Assembly: GCA_024305745.1 (NCBI GenBank)
Contig: JAHRBS010000013.1
Location: 1,612,001 to 1,676,000, forward strand
DNA from: Polyporus tsugae
Taxonomy: Eukaryota > Basidiomycota > Agaricomycetes > Polyporales > Polyporaceae
Direction of reading: 5' to 3'
Length of the DNA: 64,000 bases
The position numbers and the translations under genes were made by a program. Positions within the stretch are counted from its first letter, which is position 1. Each line of letters starts with the position of its first letter. Below, in pieces: positions 32,138 to 42,793 of this stretch. A model generated the notes under the pieces. It saw only the letters and a list, made by a program, of their open reading frames with translations, ran no database searches and had not been told where the DNA came from.

Positions 32138-33308
32138 CCTGATGCGGAAACGACGACGATAACGCCGCCGCCGCCGCATCCTGGCCCTCCGCGTCTCGCC
32201 CGCGCACCGACATGCACCCGCACGGCACGGTGACGCTGATCGTCTGCCCATTAATATTGTCCGACTTGGTGAATGTCGCCCTGTCCAACACACTCTCTGT
32301 CAACCACCGCCCCCGCGCGCCGCAAGCAAAACAAGAGCAGACTTACTCGATGTACGCGCGGATGCCCATCACGACCTCGTGCAGCGTCTTTATCGCCAGC
32401 GAGTCGTCGAACGTGGCCGCCGGGTCCGCGAGCACGGACCACGACCCGCAAAACACGGCCGTCGCGTCGCCCTGCTCCTCCTTGTCCTCATCGTCGTTGT
32501 CCTGGTCGTCGTGTTCGCTCTCGCTCTTGTCCAGCGCGACCCGCATGTTCGCCTTCTGCTTCTGCTTCTGTCTCTCTTTCTCCTTCTGCTGCTTTCCGTT
32601 CTCGGCCGCCACGTCCCTGAGCTTTGGCACCGGCACCTCGAGCTTCAGCGCGTTGCACAATTGCGTCCGCGTCTGGAACTCCGTCGCCTTCTGCTGCATC
32701 TCGCTCGCCGCCCGCGCAGGTCGAGCCCGACGCTTCGCCAGAGACGCGGACGCAGAACGCGCGCGCGACCACCACTGCATCGTCGTCTTCATGTCGAGGT
32801 AGTGCGACGACGACTGGCCGCGAGTCAGGGTCGCCGACGTCGAAGCCGCTGTCGCCGCCGCTCTAGGGGTGCTGTTGCTCAGTCGAGGTCCGGGTGGACG
32901 CGACGCTCCTACGCCGGGGGCTCGGGGCTGGGGTTCCTGCTGGGGTTCCAGACGTGCTGTCCCTTCCCTGGCGCGACTGTGAACGCGTGCGGTGGCGGAA
33001 GGGGTTCGGTACATCGTCATCGTCGGGGCCCCCCAGCGGCCCACTCGTGTCTAACCCAAAGACGCTGGGTGCAGGCGCGCTCTTCCGCGGCCGTTCGTGG
33101 CCGCACTTGACAGGTGTAGCGAGCGGTGGGCCGGGTGCGGCGGGATAGTCCGTCATAATCGACGCGCTCAATGCCGGCAGAGGCCCCGGGAGGCTCGTCC
33201 GCCCACGCGCCATCGCGGCAGCCGCGGTTTCGCGATCAAGCGTAGCCTTGTTCTTCCTACCTGGGGGTCGACCACGCCGTTTGGTCGGGGTTTCTGCGGC
33301 GTTCGCGC

Positions 33309-33321
33309 GGGGGGGGGGGGG
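33309..33321. repeat. Homopolymer of 13 G
   Basis: On the minus strand one more (or two fewer) C would join PPTPSPPPP to ANAAETPTKRRGRPP in frame. It is either a natural slippage mutation or a sequencing length error. Confidence 0.7.
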
Positions 33322-34337
33322 CTAGGAGTTGGCGGCCGCACTCCGTACGCGTCAACTGGAGCTCGGCTTGTCGAAGCCTTCAGAAGAGGATGCTTACGAG
33401 GACGACCAGGAGTCCGCTTCACAGGGGCCTAAGCAACAGATACGAGCTCGTCACTGCTACTTTCTTCCTCCTCTCGGGCGAACGCAGGCGGTAGCCGACG
33501 CGACGAAGCGTCCGCACGGTCCAATGTCGAGAGTGTAGTCCAGGTAGGGAGGGAGGCGGCCTCTGACCCATACGCGCGTGCAGGAGGGGAAGCGCTGTCG
33601 GCATCATGAGAGACCAATGACAGAGAAGAAGCAGCCCCACGACCTCGCCCGCGTCCACGACCTCCTCCACGGCCTCGCCCACGCCCGCTGCCGCGGGGTC
33701 TTCCTGGTCCGCGCTTGATTGGAACAGGCTCAGGACGTGAAGGATCGGCGATCTCCTTGTCATCACCCCCTACTCTGCGAGGTCGCGATGACGAGGCGAC
33801 GGGGCTGGACGCTATAGATAGCGCAAACGATTGGTTAAGGGCCGCGCTCAATGTCGTCTCCGGGCCAGACGTGTGACGACGGTGTTTGACATTCTGCGCT
33901 GCACCTTCGTCGGAAGTGGTGGAGGGTGTTGGGATAGCAATTGGCTTGACTTTTGGAGGACGGCCTCTGGGACGGTGAGTGCTCAGCGGCGGTGCTGGGA
34001 CTTCCGGGCTCCCGACACGTACGTCTTGTTGAGCTTGTGACCGGGAGCGCCTCAGGGGAGTCTGAATCTCGATGTAGACGGACAACTTACGACGGCGCAC
34101 TGCACTACGAGAAGAGGGTGCAGCAGGTGCGATGGCGTCGTGACCTGCAAACATCGGGAGGTCCGCATACATGTCGTTATCGTCATTCTCGTTAAATCTA
34201 GAGCGTTTCGCTAGCCTAGTAGTGGGATCGTTGTCGTGGGCGTGTTTCTTCTGAACAACCTCGGTTGGAGAACGCGATGAGGATGGTTCGTGGGAGGATG
34301 CTGGAAACGGTGTCAATATTGGCCCGACGGAGCACAA

Positions 34338-35245
34338 CTTTGGGAAGAATGGGCATGTATGTAGATAAATATCGCCGGTGCGACGACGACCTTTCTGGGG
34401 TCATTACTGGCGGATCTACAGTACATTATTTCTGTTATTGCATAGCACAGGGAAGGTCCCGAATGGGACCTTCACACCCAAACGCCCATCGCATCGTGCA
34501 TAACAGCTCATGATGCATAGGAAATGGGGGATCTTAATGAGAAATCGTACTGTATCATCTCGGATGGTAATTCGAGATGGCGACAGAAAACCAACCAAGA
34601 TTGACCAGCATATCATTTCGTGGAGAAATACTCACATCTTTGCTCTTGCTGTCCCTCAGACCCTGCCCCGCGCGAGAAGTTGCGAAAGACCTGGCTCGCT
34701 TGTGGGCGTGTCTTGCGCATGCGCGATACAAAGCGAGTCGGCGTGCCGAAGACATTGACCCCTTCGTCATGGGCGTAAGAACATCAGAGCGTGCGGTTGA
34801 GGAGCAGGAGAAGGCGGATCAATGGTGAGGACGATGTGGAAGACGTTGAAGCGTCGGGGTGACCCTGGGGTGACCAGGTCTTTTGCTTCGACGTCATCCC
34901 GGCGCCTCCGCAGTACCGCCCTTCCGGTCCGAACCCCGACTTCAGGACGTTCTCGCTTGGTGCTGGCGACAGTTCATGCACATGTCCGTAGCCCTCTGCC
35001 ACGGAAGCATCCCATGGTAACGGGCTTCATCTCAAGCTGAGAGACGCATCAATCTGAGGAATAGTACACCTATGTATTACACGGACCGCGCTGTTCACTC
35101 TCCCCAAAGCATAGCAAGTATACCTGCAAATAAGAACCCAGGGGGCGACATACTGTAACGTGGATGAGGTCCTATGGCCTCAGGTCCAGGGGTATCGGTC
35201 ATGACTGTCGTGAATGGTGTTCACAATCCGTCCAACAACCATATG
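34338..35245. other. Intergenic, with one possible mitochondrial-type first exon
   Basis: Apart from the exon candidate at 34636-34770, nothing is recognised between the AT-hook locus and the RING gene. Confidence 0.35.
34636..34770 (-). CDS. Possible first exon of a mitochondrial protein
   Basis: Reads MTKGSMSSARRLALYRACAR then HAHKRARSFATSRAGQGLRD and SKSKD before a consensus GTGAGT donor. The Arg/Ala/Ser-rich, acid-free start resembles a mitochondrial targeting sequence. I could not find a convincing second exon, so the gene is not identified. Confidence 0.3.
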
Positions 35246-36881
35246 TTATGACGACGACGACGAATCGGCTGGTTGATCGGAGGGGGCCTGCAGGAGAGGC
35301 GTCCGTTCGTCTGCATGTGTGGATGAAGATGGAGCTCGTGAAGGCGCATGTTGTTCATCGTGCGTTTCAGCTGAAGATGCAGAGGGTTGCGAGTGTGGCT
35401 TCGTCACATCCGACTTGCAAATGGGACACTGTTTGGAACAAGGTCAGGAACGGTTGCTATCACGTGTGCATTAGCAGCTCAACAACTCACAAGTTTCTTC
35501 TTGTGAATCAACCACTCATCAATCTCGTCGATGTGAAAGAGATGGTAGCAAGGGAGAACGCGCACACGATCGCCCTTAACGAACATCTCCAAACAGATGG
35601 CACACTCCACCTGCGCCTCCACCCATGCCGGCAATTGCTGGTCATGCGAGCTGGACGAAGCGTCTGGTCCCCGCTCAAGGTCGGGCTGACCACTAGCGTT
35701 GAGAGCGTCTGCAGGAATGAACGGAGGTTCGTGCTTCTCCCAGCCAGTACCGGTCCACACTCGAGATGGGAAGTTGTGGACGATGTCCTCCGGAGCTCGG
35801 TCGCGTTGAGCCGAGCGCGCAGCCCGTACACGGTGGACGAGGAGGGTGAGGAACGTGAGCAGAGAGGGCAGTAGGAGAATGATTATGAAGGTGATTATGG
35901 GACTGAGGGTACGCAAGTCAGGACTTGTCGGCTCCAGCCGCATAGACAAAGGTAGGACTTACGAATACCATTCCCATGCGGAATATTCGGTGCTGATGCG
36001 AAGGGAAAGGGTCTTGAGGCCGTTGTGTGTAGTGTTGGACGTTGCGATCATAGCCGAAAGCTGGACGTAATCCCAATACTTTATGTAGGTAGCGGCGATG
36101 GTGACGTCCGACGAATCTCCTGCGCAAAAGCCGCCGTCAACAGATGGAAGCGACAGAAAACAACTAGGAACTCACTTTCGCTGAACATGTTGAGCAATGC
36201 GTCCGGGTTATCCCTGTCTCCTCCGACCACAACTGCCTTCGCGCCCAACTTCTGCGCCTGTCTTGCCTTCTCGACGAAAGGGCAACCACCCCGCTGAACC
36301 AACGCGATCCAAGTGTCCGCTTCCTCCGGCTGGTGGACTCCGCTAATACATAGATCTGGACACCCGAGAACAGGGTCGGGGTCGAACGGATAGCTGAGGA
36401 CCGTCTCGTTCGCGGGCTCCTTCGAACATGGAGCGGTAAACGAGGAGAGCGGGATCACATAGCCTAGGAGCTGATCAGCAAGCTCCGCACCGAACGAGGC
36501 AGGGCGCGCAGGGAAGGTGACCGGCGGTGTCCTGTCGACGATAGAGACGCTACCGTCCGAGGCCCAAGCCCACCCCCAGAGCCAGCTGCTGTCGTCTCGG
36601 GTGCTGCCGGGGCCGGTGGGTCCTGCGAGTTTGCGGAGCCAGTCGACGGGGGAGGAGCGGACGGGGGCGATAAGAGACGAAGATGAGAGGGCGAGGACGA
36701 GGACGAGGTTGATCATGGAGAGGGCGATGAGGCGTCGGCCAGGGAGGGAGGCCGCGCTCGAGGATGATGGTGAGGATGAAAGGGGGAGAGCCGATCGCGG
36801 GGCGCCTGCCGAGAGCGACCACAAAATATGCGGGCTGCCTGCCATATCCGTCGGTGCTGGTGACGACGGTCGAGAACACAC
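35246..36881 (-). CDS. PA-TM-RING ubiquitin ligase (RNF13-like), spliced
   Basis: Starts MCSRPSSPAPTDMAGSPHIL (36881; a second Met at MAGSP is possible), with a hydrophobic signal-anchor at LIALSMINLVLVLALSSSSL. A protease-associated (PA) domain follows: FGAELADQLLGYVIPLSSFT, TWIALVQRGGCPFVEKARQA and QKLGAKAVVVGGDRDNPDAL. After introns, a transmembrane helix ITFIIILLLPSLLTFLTLLV is followed by a RING-H2 finger. This is CAICLEMFVKGDRVRVLPCY with HLFH, IDEWLIHKKKL, and after an intron CPICKSD. The tail is Ser-rich with DERTPLLQAP, a dileucine-like sorting motif. The family sits in endosomal, vacuolar or Golgi membranes and ubiquitinates membrane proteins with the RING on the cytosolic side. Stop TAA at 35246-35248. 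Confidence 0.9.
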
Positions 36882-39345
36882 GCGGCTCTGCCACGCTTCC
36901 TTGGCCAGGGCCTGTGATTCGACGGTCGTGAACTAGGCACGAGACTCGACGAGACTGGGTCCGCAATACAGAGAAGTCTGCGCTGAAAATGCCACAGAAG
37001 CGAAAGGACAATTGGTGAGTGTATTCGCAGACTAGCTCTGAATCGCGCTGATATTTATGCCAAGACGTTGCAGCTGGCGGCCTTGTTCACTCGGGCTCCG
37101 TCTCCGGACAGGACTCTCGGTACCTCGTAAGCAATGACCACTCAACACGCTTCGCAGCCTGCCGAGGCCTGGCAGAGCACCCAGGGCGGCCTTAACGAAG
37201 AACATTCCCCGCAGCGAAGAAGGCTTCTGCCGTTCGCACTGCACGGCCAATCGCCATTGACTCCCATTTCGTTTCGCGCCCACCGCGAGTCCCGCCGGTA
37301 CGCATAGCCCCACGTTTGACATTGTATGTACTACCGGGTGAGGCATTCCGTGGGGATCTCACCATCTCTGTATACGTAGCGCGACGCCGTATTTTCCCAA
37401 TGGGCGCTGGTTACGAATCGCGAGTGTCTTCTTCAAACCTGGTCCAGGTGCCAGTGCCAAGCTCACGTCGCATTGGATTGCCAGGGCTAGGACCTTTTGC
37501 AAAAAGTATCTGACCTCCATTGGGGTATCGTGCGGGACGGCATATGCTATCACCGTCATCTGCCTCGTGGCGCCAAGTACTCCACATCTTCGGCGGGCAT
37601 TGCAAGTCGTACATCCGACGGGATCCGTCATGATGAACTGTGCTCTCAGTGTCGCGACGAAATCAATGCGCTGTCCATACCGGCTCGTTGAATTTGAGGC
37701 TCTGCCTCGACTTACTACCCCGTAAGTGGCACTATTAACTTTAGTCACGGTGATCGCTTACAAACGTTACCGTCCGCCCATGTAGTAATTGGTGTCGACT
37801 TCGTCTATTCACCGGGATAAAAATGTCTTGCACTCGGTTGGGCTAGTCTATTGTAAGCATGCGCAATCTTCACTAGCTCACTGGTCTCGGCTCTGGGCGG
37901 CTGACAATTATAACACAGTGCACCCTTCCCGGAGACGTGCACCGTGTGACCACTTCTTTGATCAGGATGGTCGAAGCTCGAGGTTTCGGTACGCAGCGTC
38001 TTTCTAGAGAGAGACGTAGAACCACCATCCACGAGTAGGCGCATTCACCGACGCTCCATCCATGGTGAACCTTGGTCGCTCAGGATGACTTAAGTACCAG
38101 CATATGGTGAGTAGTATATTCAGACTCCTCTCCCGCGGTTGTTAACAGTGCGAAATCGAGATCATCACTGGCGTGGCTATTCTCGGGAGTGTTATCTAGG
38201 CGGCGTGAGTCCAAGCTGTTGTTCCGCTACTTCTTCTGGCACCTCGTTCGGGATCCGGTGGTGCACAGACACTATCTGGGTATGTGTCGGGGTTCTCTTC
38301 GGAGTGGGGCACCCCGTAGGCGGGTAGGCGGTTTCCGAGAACACCATGAGCGCCAAAACGGGTTGCCCGTAACCGCATTGGCGAGTCGAAGGCACTGGCA
38401 GTATGCGGGTGGGGTATAGAGGTGAGTAGTTCAGATAGCTTCTCTGTTTCGAATTGCGAGTGGAGGGCTAAGAGGTCGATCAATTAGTATGCGCCCATAC
38501 GGCATCCCCCTTTTGAGTATCGCGAGTACTTATTCAGAAGCTCAAAATTCGTTTGCATTGATTGGACTGATTACTATGTATGACATTTTTGTCCAAGATC
38601 GGGGTGGTGAAACCGCGGACCATATACTACGGGTGATATTAACCATCTGTATGGTTACCACGATGTAGATCTTCCAGTCCTGCATCCTTGGATACTCATC
38701 CCTTGTCCTCAGGTCCCGGGAACTTCTCCCGCGCCTGTCGCGAGGGCGCAATTTTCTTCAAACCGTTTTGATCATGCCGGCAACTCTGCCATCGTCTGCC
38801 ATTCCCCGATTTTGAACAACAACAATACGCGGCGAACCACGGTTCACGTCACCCTTTCGACGCCCGAAGACTAGCCGAGACAAGGCAAGCTATGAACATA
38901 AGACGTAACAAAATTCACGTGGGTGATGTGAGTGTTAACTTCGTCTCGTCGCCAGCGCATGATCATGGGTAAATTACGATAAGGCGACCGCATTCCTGTC
39001 CCCCTGGCTTCCTTGAACAGCTCAGACCCTTCCATCGGTTTCCCAGCCATCGCCTCCCACAGCCCGACTAGGTTGTCCCAAGTTTCCTAAAGCCGCTCGC
39101 ACGAGGAGCCCGGCGCCCATTCCATTGGCATCTCCCCCCCCCCTAAACTTCCTGTACGCCCCCAACAACATCCCAATCCCTCCCTCCCGCTTATCTCCTC
39201 GCCATCCCTCTTCAGCTTGTGTTGAGTGCAATTCACGCCTTCTTATTCATCGCAGAGCCCTTGGAGCAGAGTGAAAGGATGGCCGAAGAGGCGAGTGCCC
39301 CTCTGAGCAAACTACTGCTATCAATGAAGTACTGATGCTTCGCAT
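36882..39345. other. 2.4 kb without a recognised gene
   Basis: Many frames of 60-130 codons are present on both strands, but none looks like a known family and no exon chain is evident. The left edge holds the promoter of the RING gene. The rest could be old transposon DNA, but no terminal repeats were found. Confidence 0.4.
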
Positions 39346-42251
39346 GTGGATGCAAAGGCCCGTAGAGTCGCGGTGTGGGATTCACCGCTGTGTTACCATG
39401 AGAATTCTAGCGAGAAGTTTGGTTTCAGTCCCAAAATGGCGGACAGTCGACACTGCCGTGCGGCCAAATTTATGACCAACGTCATCCTCGGCCCAATGCC
39501 TGTGGACGCCTTCTTGGACAAATTTCTACAGCGCCCCAACGTCTCGCTCAAACTCATGCCTCCTGCTGAGAATGCGTTCAACGAGGTTCCTGGGACGAGT
39601 CGCTCAGAGTCCGAGATCTACCGGCCACTGGTCAGTTTTTATGTACAAGCGTATCCTTATTATTATTCTTACAGTTTGTTAGGTCGTGGCCCTGAACACA
39701 CGGGATCGATGCCCTGGCTTCACTTTCAGAATCACAGCTTCCAAGCGCGACGAGGACCAGGGAAGACGTGGTGCAATCGCTCCTGATATCTGTTGCTACT
39801 CGAAAGAGCATGCGGAGCTCGAGAAAGTCAAGCTCACCTCGACCGTGTGGGAGTCTCGCACGTTTATGGGCTACACCGCATTCTTCATCGAGGTCAAGAA
39901 AGACCCGGAGCTTGACCCCTTCCGAGATCCCCCTCCCACCGACACCGACCGCTCCACTTGGAAGTTCGTGCTGAACTACGTAGGAACGGACCGTACTGGT
40001 ACAGAGAAAATCTCCAGTGACCAGGTCACAAAGGAGATGTTCAGAGCCCTTGGCTAGAACACCACGTATGCCACAGAGATGTTCGCCCGTCAACATCGTC
40101 ACTGCTGTTTCTCTGCCACCTTGTCAGGCTCATCGGCTCGGTTCATCCGCTGGGACCGTGCAGGTGCAATAGTTTCCGAAGCGTTTGACATCCGGACGCC
40201 TTCGGGTGCGTTGCACCTCTGCCAATTCCTATGGTGCTTCGCGCACATGGGAGATGCTGGGCGCGGTTACGACCTCACCGTCACGACTGCTACTCGAATC
40301 GAGAGGGAGTTGTTCGTCGACGCCATCAAGCAGCACGCGAAGCTGCAGATGAGCAGCCTCGATAAATCGGCCAAAGATGCGGCGGCCATGCACTGCAGTG
40401 AAGATGCGATCAGCGTGGTCGAGGTTCCTGACAGCTCAGGGGACGTCGATGCTGTCACTGAAGGCATCCGTCGACTACTCATCTCACGTCCTATCGTCTA
40501 TCCTCACTTCCTGACGGGGAGAGCGACTCGCGCATACTGGGCGGTCGAGGCCGGAACGAAGCGTGTTGTCTTCCTCAAGGATACCTGGCGAGAAGATCCC
40601 TCGCCCAGTGGTCAGAATGAAGGGGACACGATATTGTATCTCACTCAGACGAACGGACTCCCCGAGGGCGTGCAGTATCCCCCAGTCGTATGTCATGCAG
40701 ACCTGCCCATGAAAGGGTTTGTTTTCAAGATGTTTCCCGACGGGATGCGACGTTCGGTGGCCAAGAGCCCAGGTGAGTAGGGCCCGTCAAATTGGCTCAG
40801 TGTCGGGTATGTGATCGACGCACAACCGACTCACCGTCACAACGACACACAGAGTACTACCAAGCTACCATGACCCAGGAGTTCTTGCATGCACCATGGG
40901 TATGTGGTAGAGCTCGACGCGATCACATGGCCGGCCGAGTACACCTCAAGAAACGCATACATTACCGTCTAGTGCTGGAGATTGCAGGACTACCCTTGGA
41001 TCGCTTCAGCTCTTCGCGCGAGCTGCTCAGCTGCACGCGCGATATTTCCGGAGGTTCGTTAGATCATGCTTTTTGAGCTGACACAATTCACTGATACGGT
41101 TATGAACTGCTTAAAGTGCTGTGGTACGCGGCCCATCGAGCTGGAATCGGCCATAGAGACATTACTCCGGAGAACATCATTATATATCGGGAGCCCGACG
41201 GCAAGCGCGGTAAAGATCACAAGCCCGATAAGCCTCGCAAGGTCCGGGGCTATCTGGTTGACTGGGACCTTGCCTGGCCTCTGGACAGGCCTTTACTCAA
41301 CGGGGGTTTACCTTTTTCAGTACGTCGCTTACATTCGGATGACCTGAGAGACGTGCTCATATCGGATAGGGAACATGGCAATTCGTTGCCCACCGATATC
41401 GTGTCAGTCCCGCACCTGACAGGCACAAATTGGAATATGACATGGAGTCATTACTCTATGTTGTGATCTATTGTGCCCTTCTCTGGTTGCCACACAACTC
41501 ACGCCCGTCTGTTGAATACCCCATGGAGTCCGTTTTTGGGGAAGGGACGGCGACTGTTACTGGAGGAGTTAGCGGTGGAACGGGCAAATTTTCGGCGTTT
41601 CAAGATGGTGGCTCGTTGAGCACCATCGTGTGGGACTGCACGCCGTTGCAAGAATGGATAACCGAAATGAGGAAGACGCTTACACAGGACGTCCGTGAAA
41701 ATTGGGTGACATTCCCACTGGCCAAGTTCTGGAAGGACACTTTGAAGAAGACAGGGTTTCCTGAGGGTGACAGGATAGCTGGGCTACCTCCACTAAACGG
41801 ACTGCGGAAGGATGGGAATATCCGTTATGTCGGGGTTCTCTACGTCCCAACTACGGTTCCAACCAAACGCGCATTCGACAATGCCATGCCAGATTTCCCC
41901 ACTTCCACCGACGCCGCATCTACCGCCGCTCCTACCGTCGTTCCTACCGCCGCTCGTGCCGCGGCATCTAACACGGTCGAGCGAGCTGTTCGAGGGCAGC
42001 TGGCAAAGGCGACGCTTGCCAGCATGCCAGTCGCTCGTGATGCAACGTCGACTACTTCTGCGACGCCGAAGAACGGCCCTATGGCTTCCAAGGCTCCTGA
42101 CGCGACACATTCTGCCATCGAGCCCACGATCCGGCAAGAGCCTACCAGGATGGGCAAGCTCCAAGCTGTCGACACCGTCGCAAAGCGTCGTCGCGATCGA
42201 CTGCTTTCCAAGAAGGGGAAGGAGAAGGAGGCTCTTTCAGATGCCGACTGA
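39346..42251 (+). pseudogene. FunK1-type fungal protein kinase, first tandem copy, broken
   Basis: Exon 1 includes NVILGPMPVDAFLDKFLQRP, and an intron opens at 39631. The long second exon has RCPGFTFRITASKRDEDQGR, ICCYSKEHAELEKVKL, MFARQHRHCCFSATLSGSSA with RFIRWDRAGAIVSEAFDIR, and LTGRATRAYWAVEAGTKRVV. The kinase core is GIGHRDITPENIIIYREP (catalytic HRD loop) and GYLVDWDLAWPL (DWD in place of DFG). ESLLYVVIYCALLWLP and a basic tail ending KGKEKEALSDAD follow. An in-frame TAG at 40055-40057 interrupts the second exon, where copy two has RAFGQQVAYATE and this one RALG-stop-NTTYATE. A second break near 41403-41430 separates HLTG from KLEYDMESLLYV. FunK1 kinases are expanded in mushroom-forming fungi; their targets are mostly unknown. 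Either lesion alone should inactivate it unless the assembly is wrong. Confidence 0.75.
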
Positions 42252-42793
42252 GCTGCAGGTGGGTTCATTCACAATCATTGTTGCATGGTCACTGACTAGT
42301 ACTCACTGTTCGCAATCAGAAGGACAGCATGGTCAACTTGGTTTGAAATCGGTGTCGATAATCGAGGATGATACCCGGGATGCTTTCGGAGACACGTGTC
42401 GCAACAAAACGTTGTCAGGATTTGGTTTACGGATATCAGTACTTAGTACGGTGTATGCAATAGTCAAGCGAGCACGGGGAGGGGAAGAGAGAGTTCTTAC
42501 ACGACATGTACAGCTATCATATATTCGAAATCGTACCGCAGATCATGCATATGCAACAAGTTGCCGGTTGAGTGATGAGCGCTAAGAGCAAGCGCCGAGC
42601 GAGGAGGCGCGCCTGGTTCAAGTTGAGTTGGGCGTTGGCTGGTCGTCGACGTGGTCGACTCTTTCGCCCTCCCACAGCCGCGACTGAGCGACTGGGTCAT
42701 TGTCCCTCTCTCCCCATGTCCTCATCCTCCTCGTCCTCATCCTCCTATGTCCCCCCCTGCCCTCTGATTTCCTCATGTGTCTATAACGTTCCA
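42252..42793. other. Spacer between the two FunK1 copies
   Basis: Contains the presumed promoter of the second kinase and a TCC/TCG-rich run (42721-42748). That run could encode poly-Ser if an upstream in-frame ATG (42572 or 42716) were used. Confidence 0.5.

Larger units (their letters stand above)
32017..34337 (-). pseudogene. AT-hook protein locus with several reading-frame lesions
   Basis: A long basic and Ser/Pro-rich protein with AT-hooks: HRPRGRPPKVKP, KRGPGRPRGSGRGRGRGGGR, KRTPGRPRKHP and TKRRGRPPGRKNKA. AT-hooks bind the minor groove of AT-rich DNA, so a nuclear chromatin protein is expected. The C-terminal half has EMQQKATEFQTRTQLCNALK, VPVPKLRDVAAENGKQQKEK (charged, coiled), FCGSWSVLADPAATFDDSLA, SDNINGQTISVTVPCGCMSV and VSVTQELIPEGFSGVAKAMR, ending VMINHY. 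The frame is broken at four places: an in-frame TAG (33429-33431); a 13-G run (33309-33321), after which the protein continues in another frame; a shift near 32870-32880; and a 10-bp tandem duplication (32118-32137). Some may be missed introns or sequencing errors, so an intact gene remains possible. The start is uncertain. Confidence 0.5.

Noticed and set aside
32379..33110. 243-codon plus-strand frame, Leu/Val/Arg-rich
   Set aside because: GC-rich antisense of the AT-hook protein; no splice or domain support.
37359..37748. 129-codon minus-strand frame in the long gene-poor region
   Set aside because: No domain, no supporting exon neighbours. Kept as unannotated DNA.
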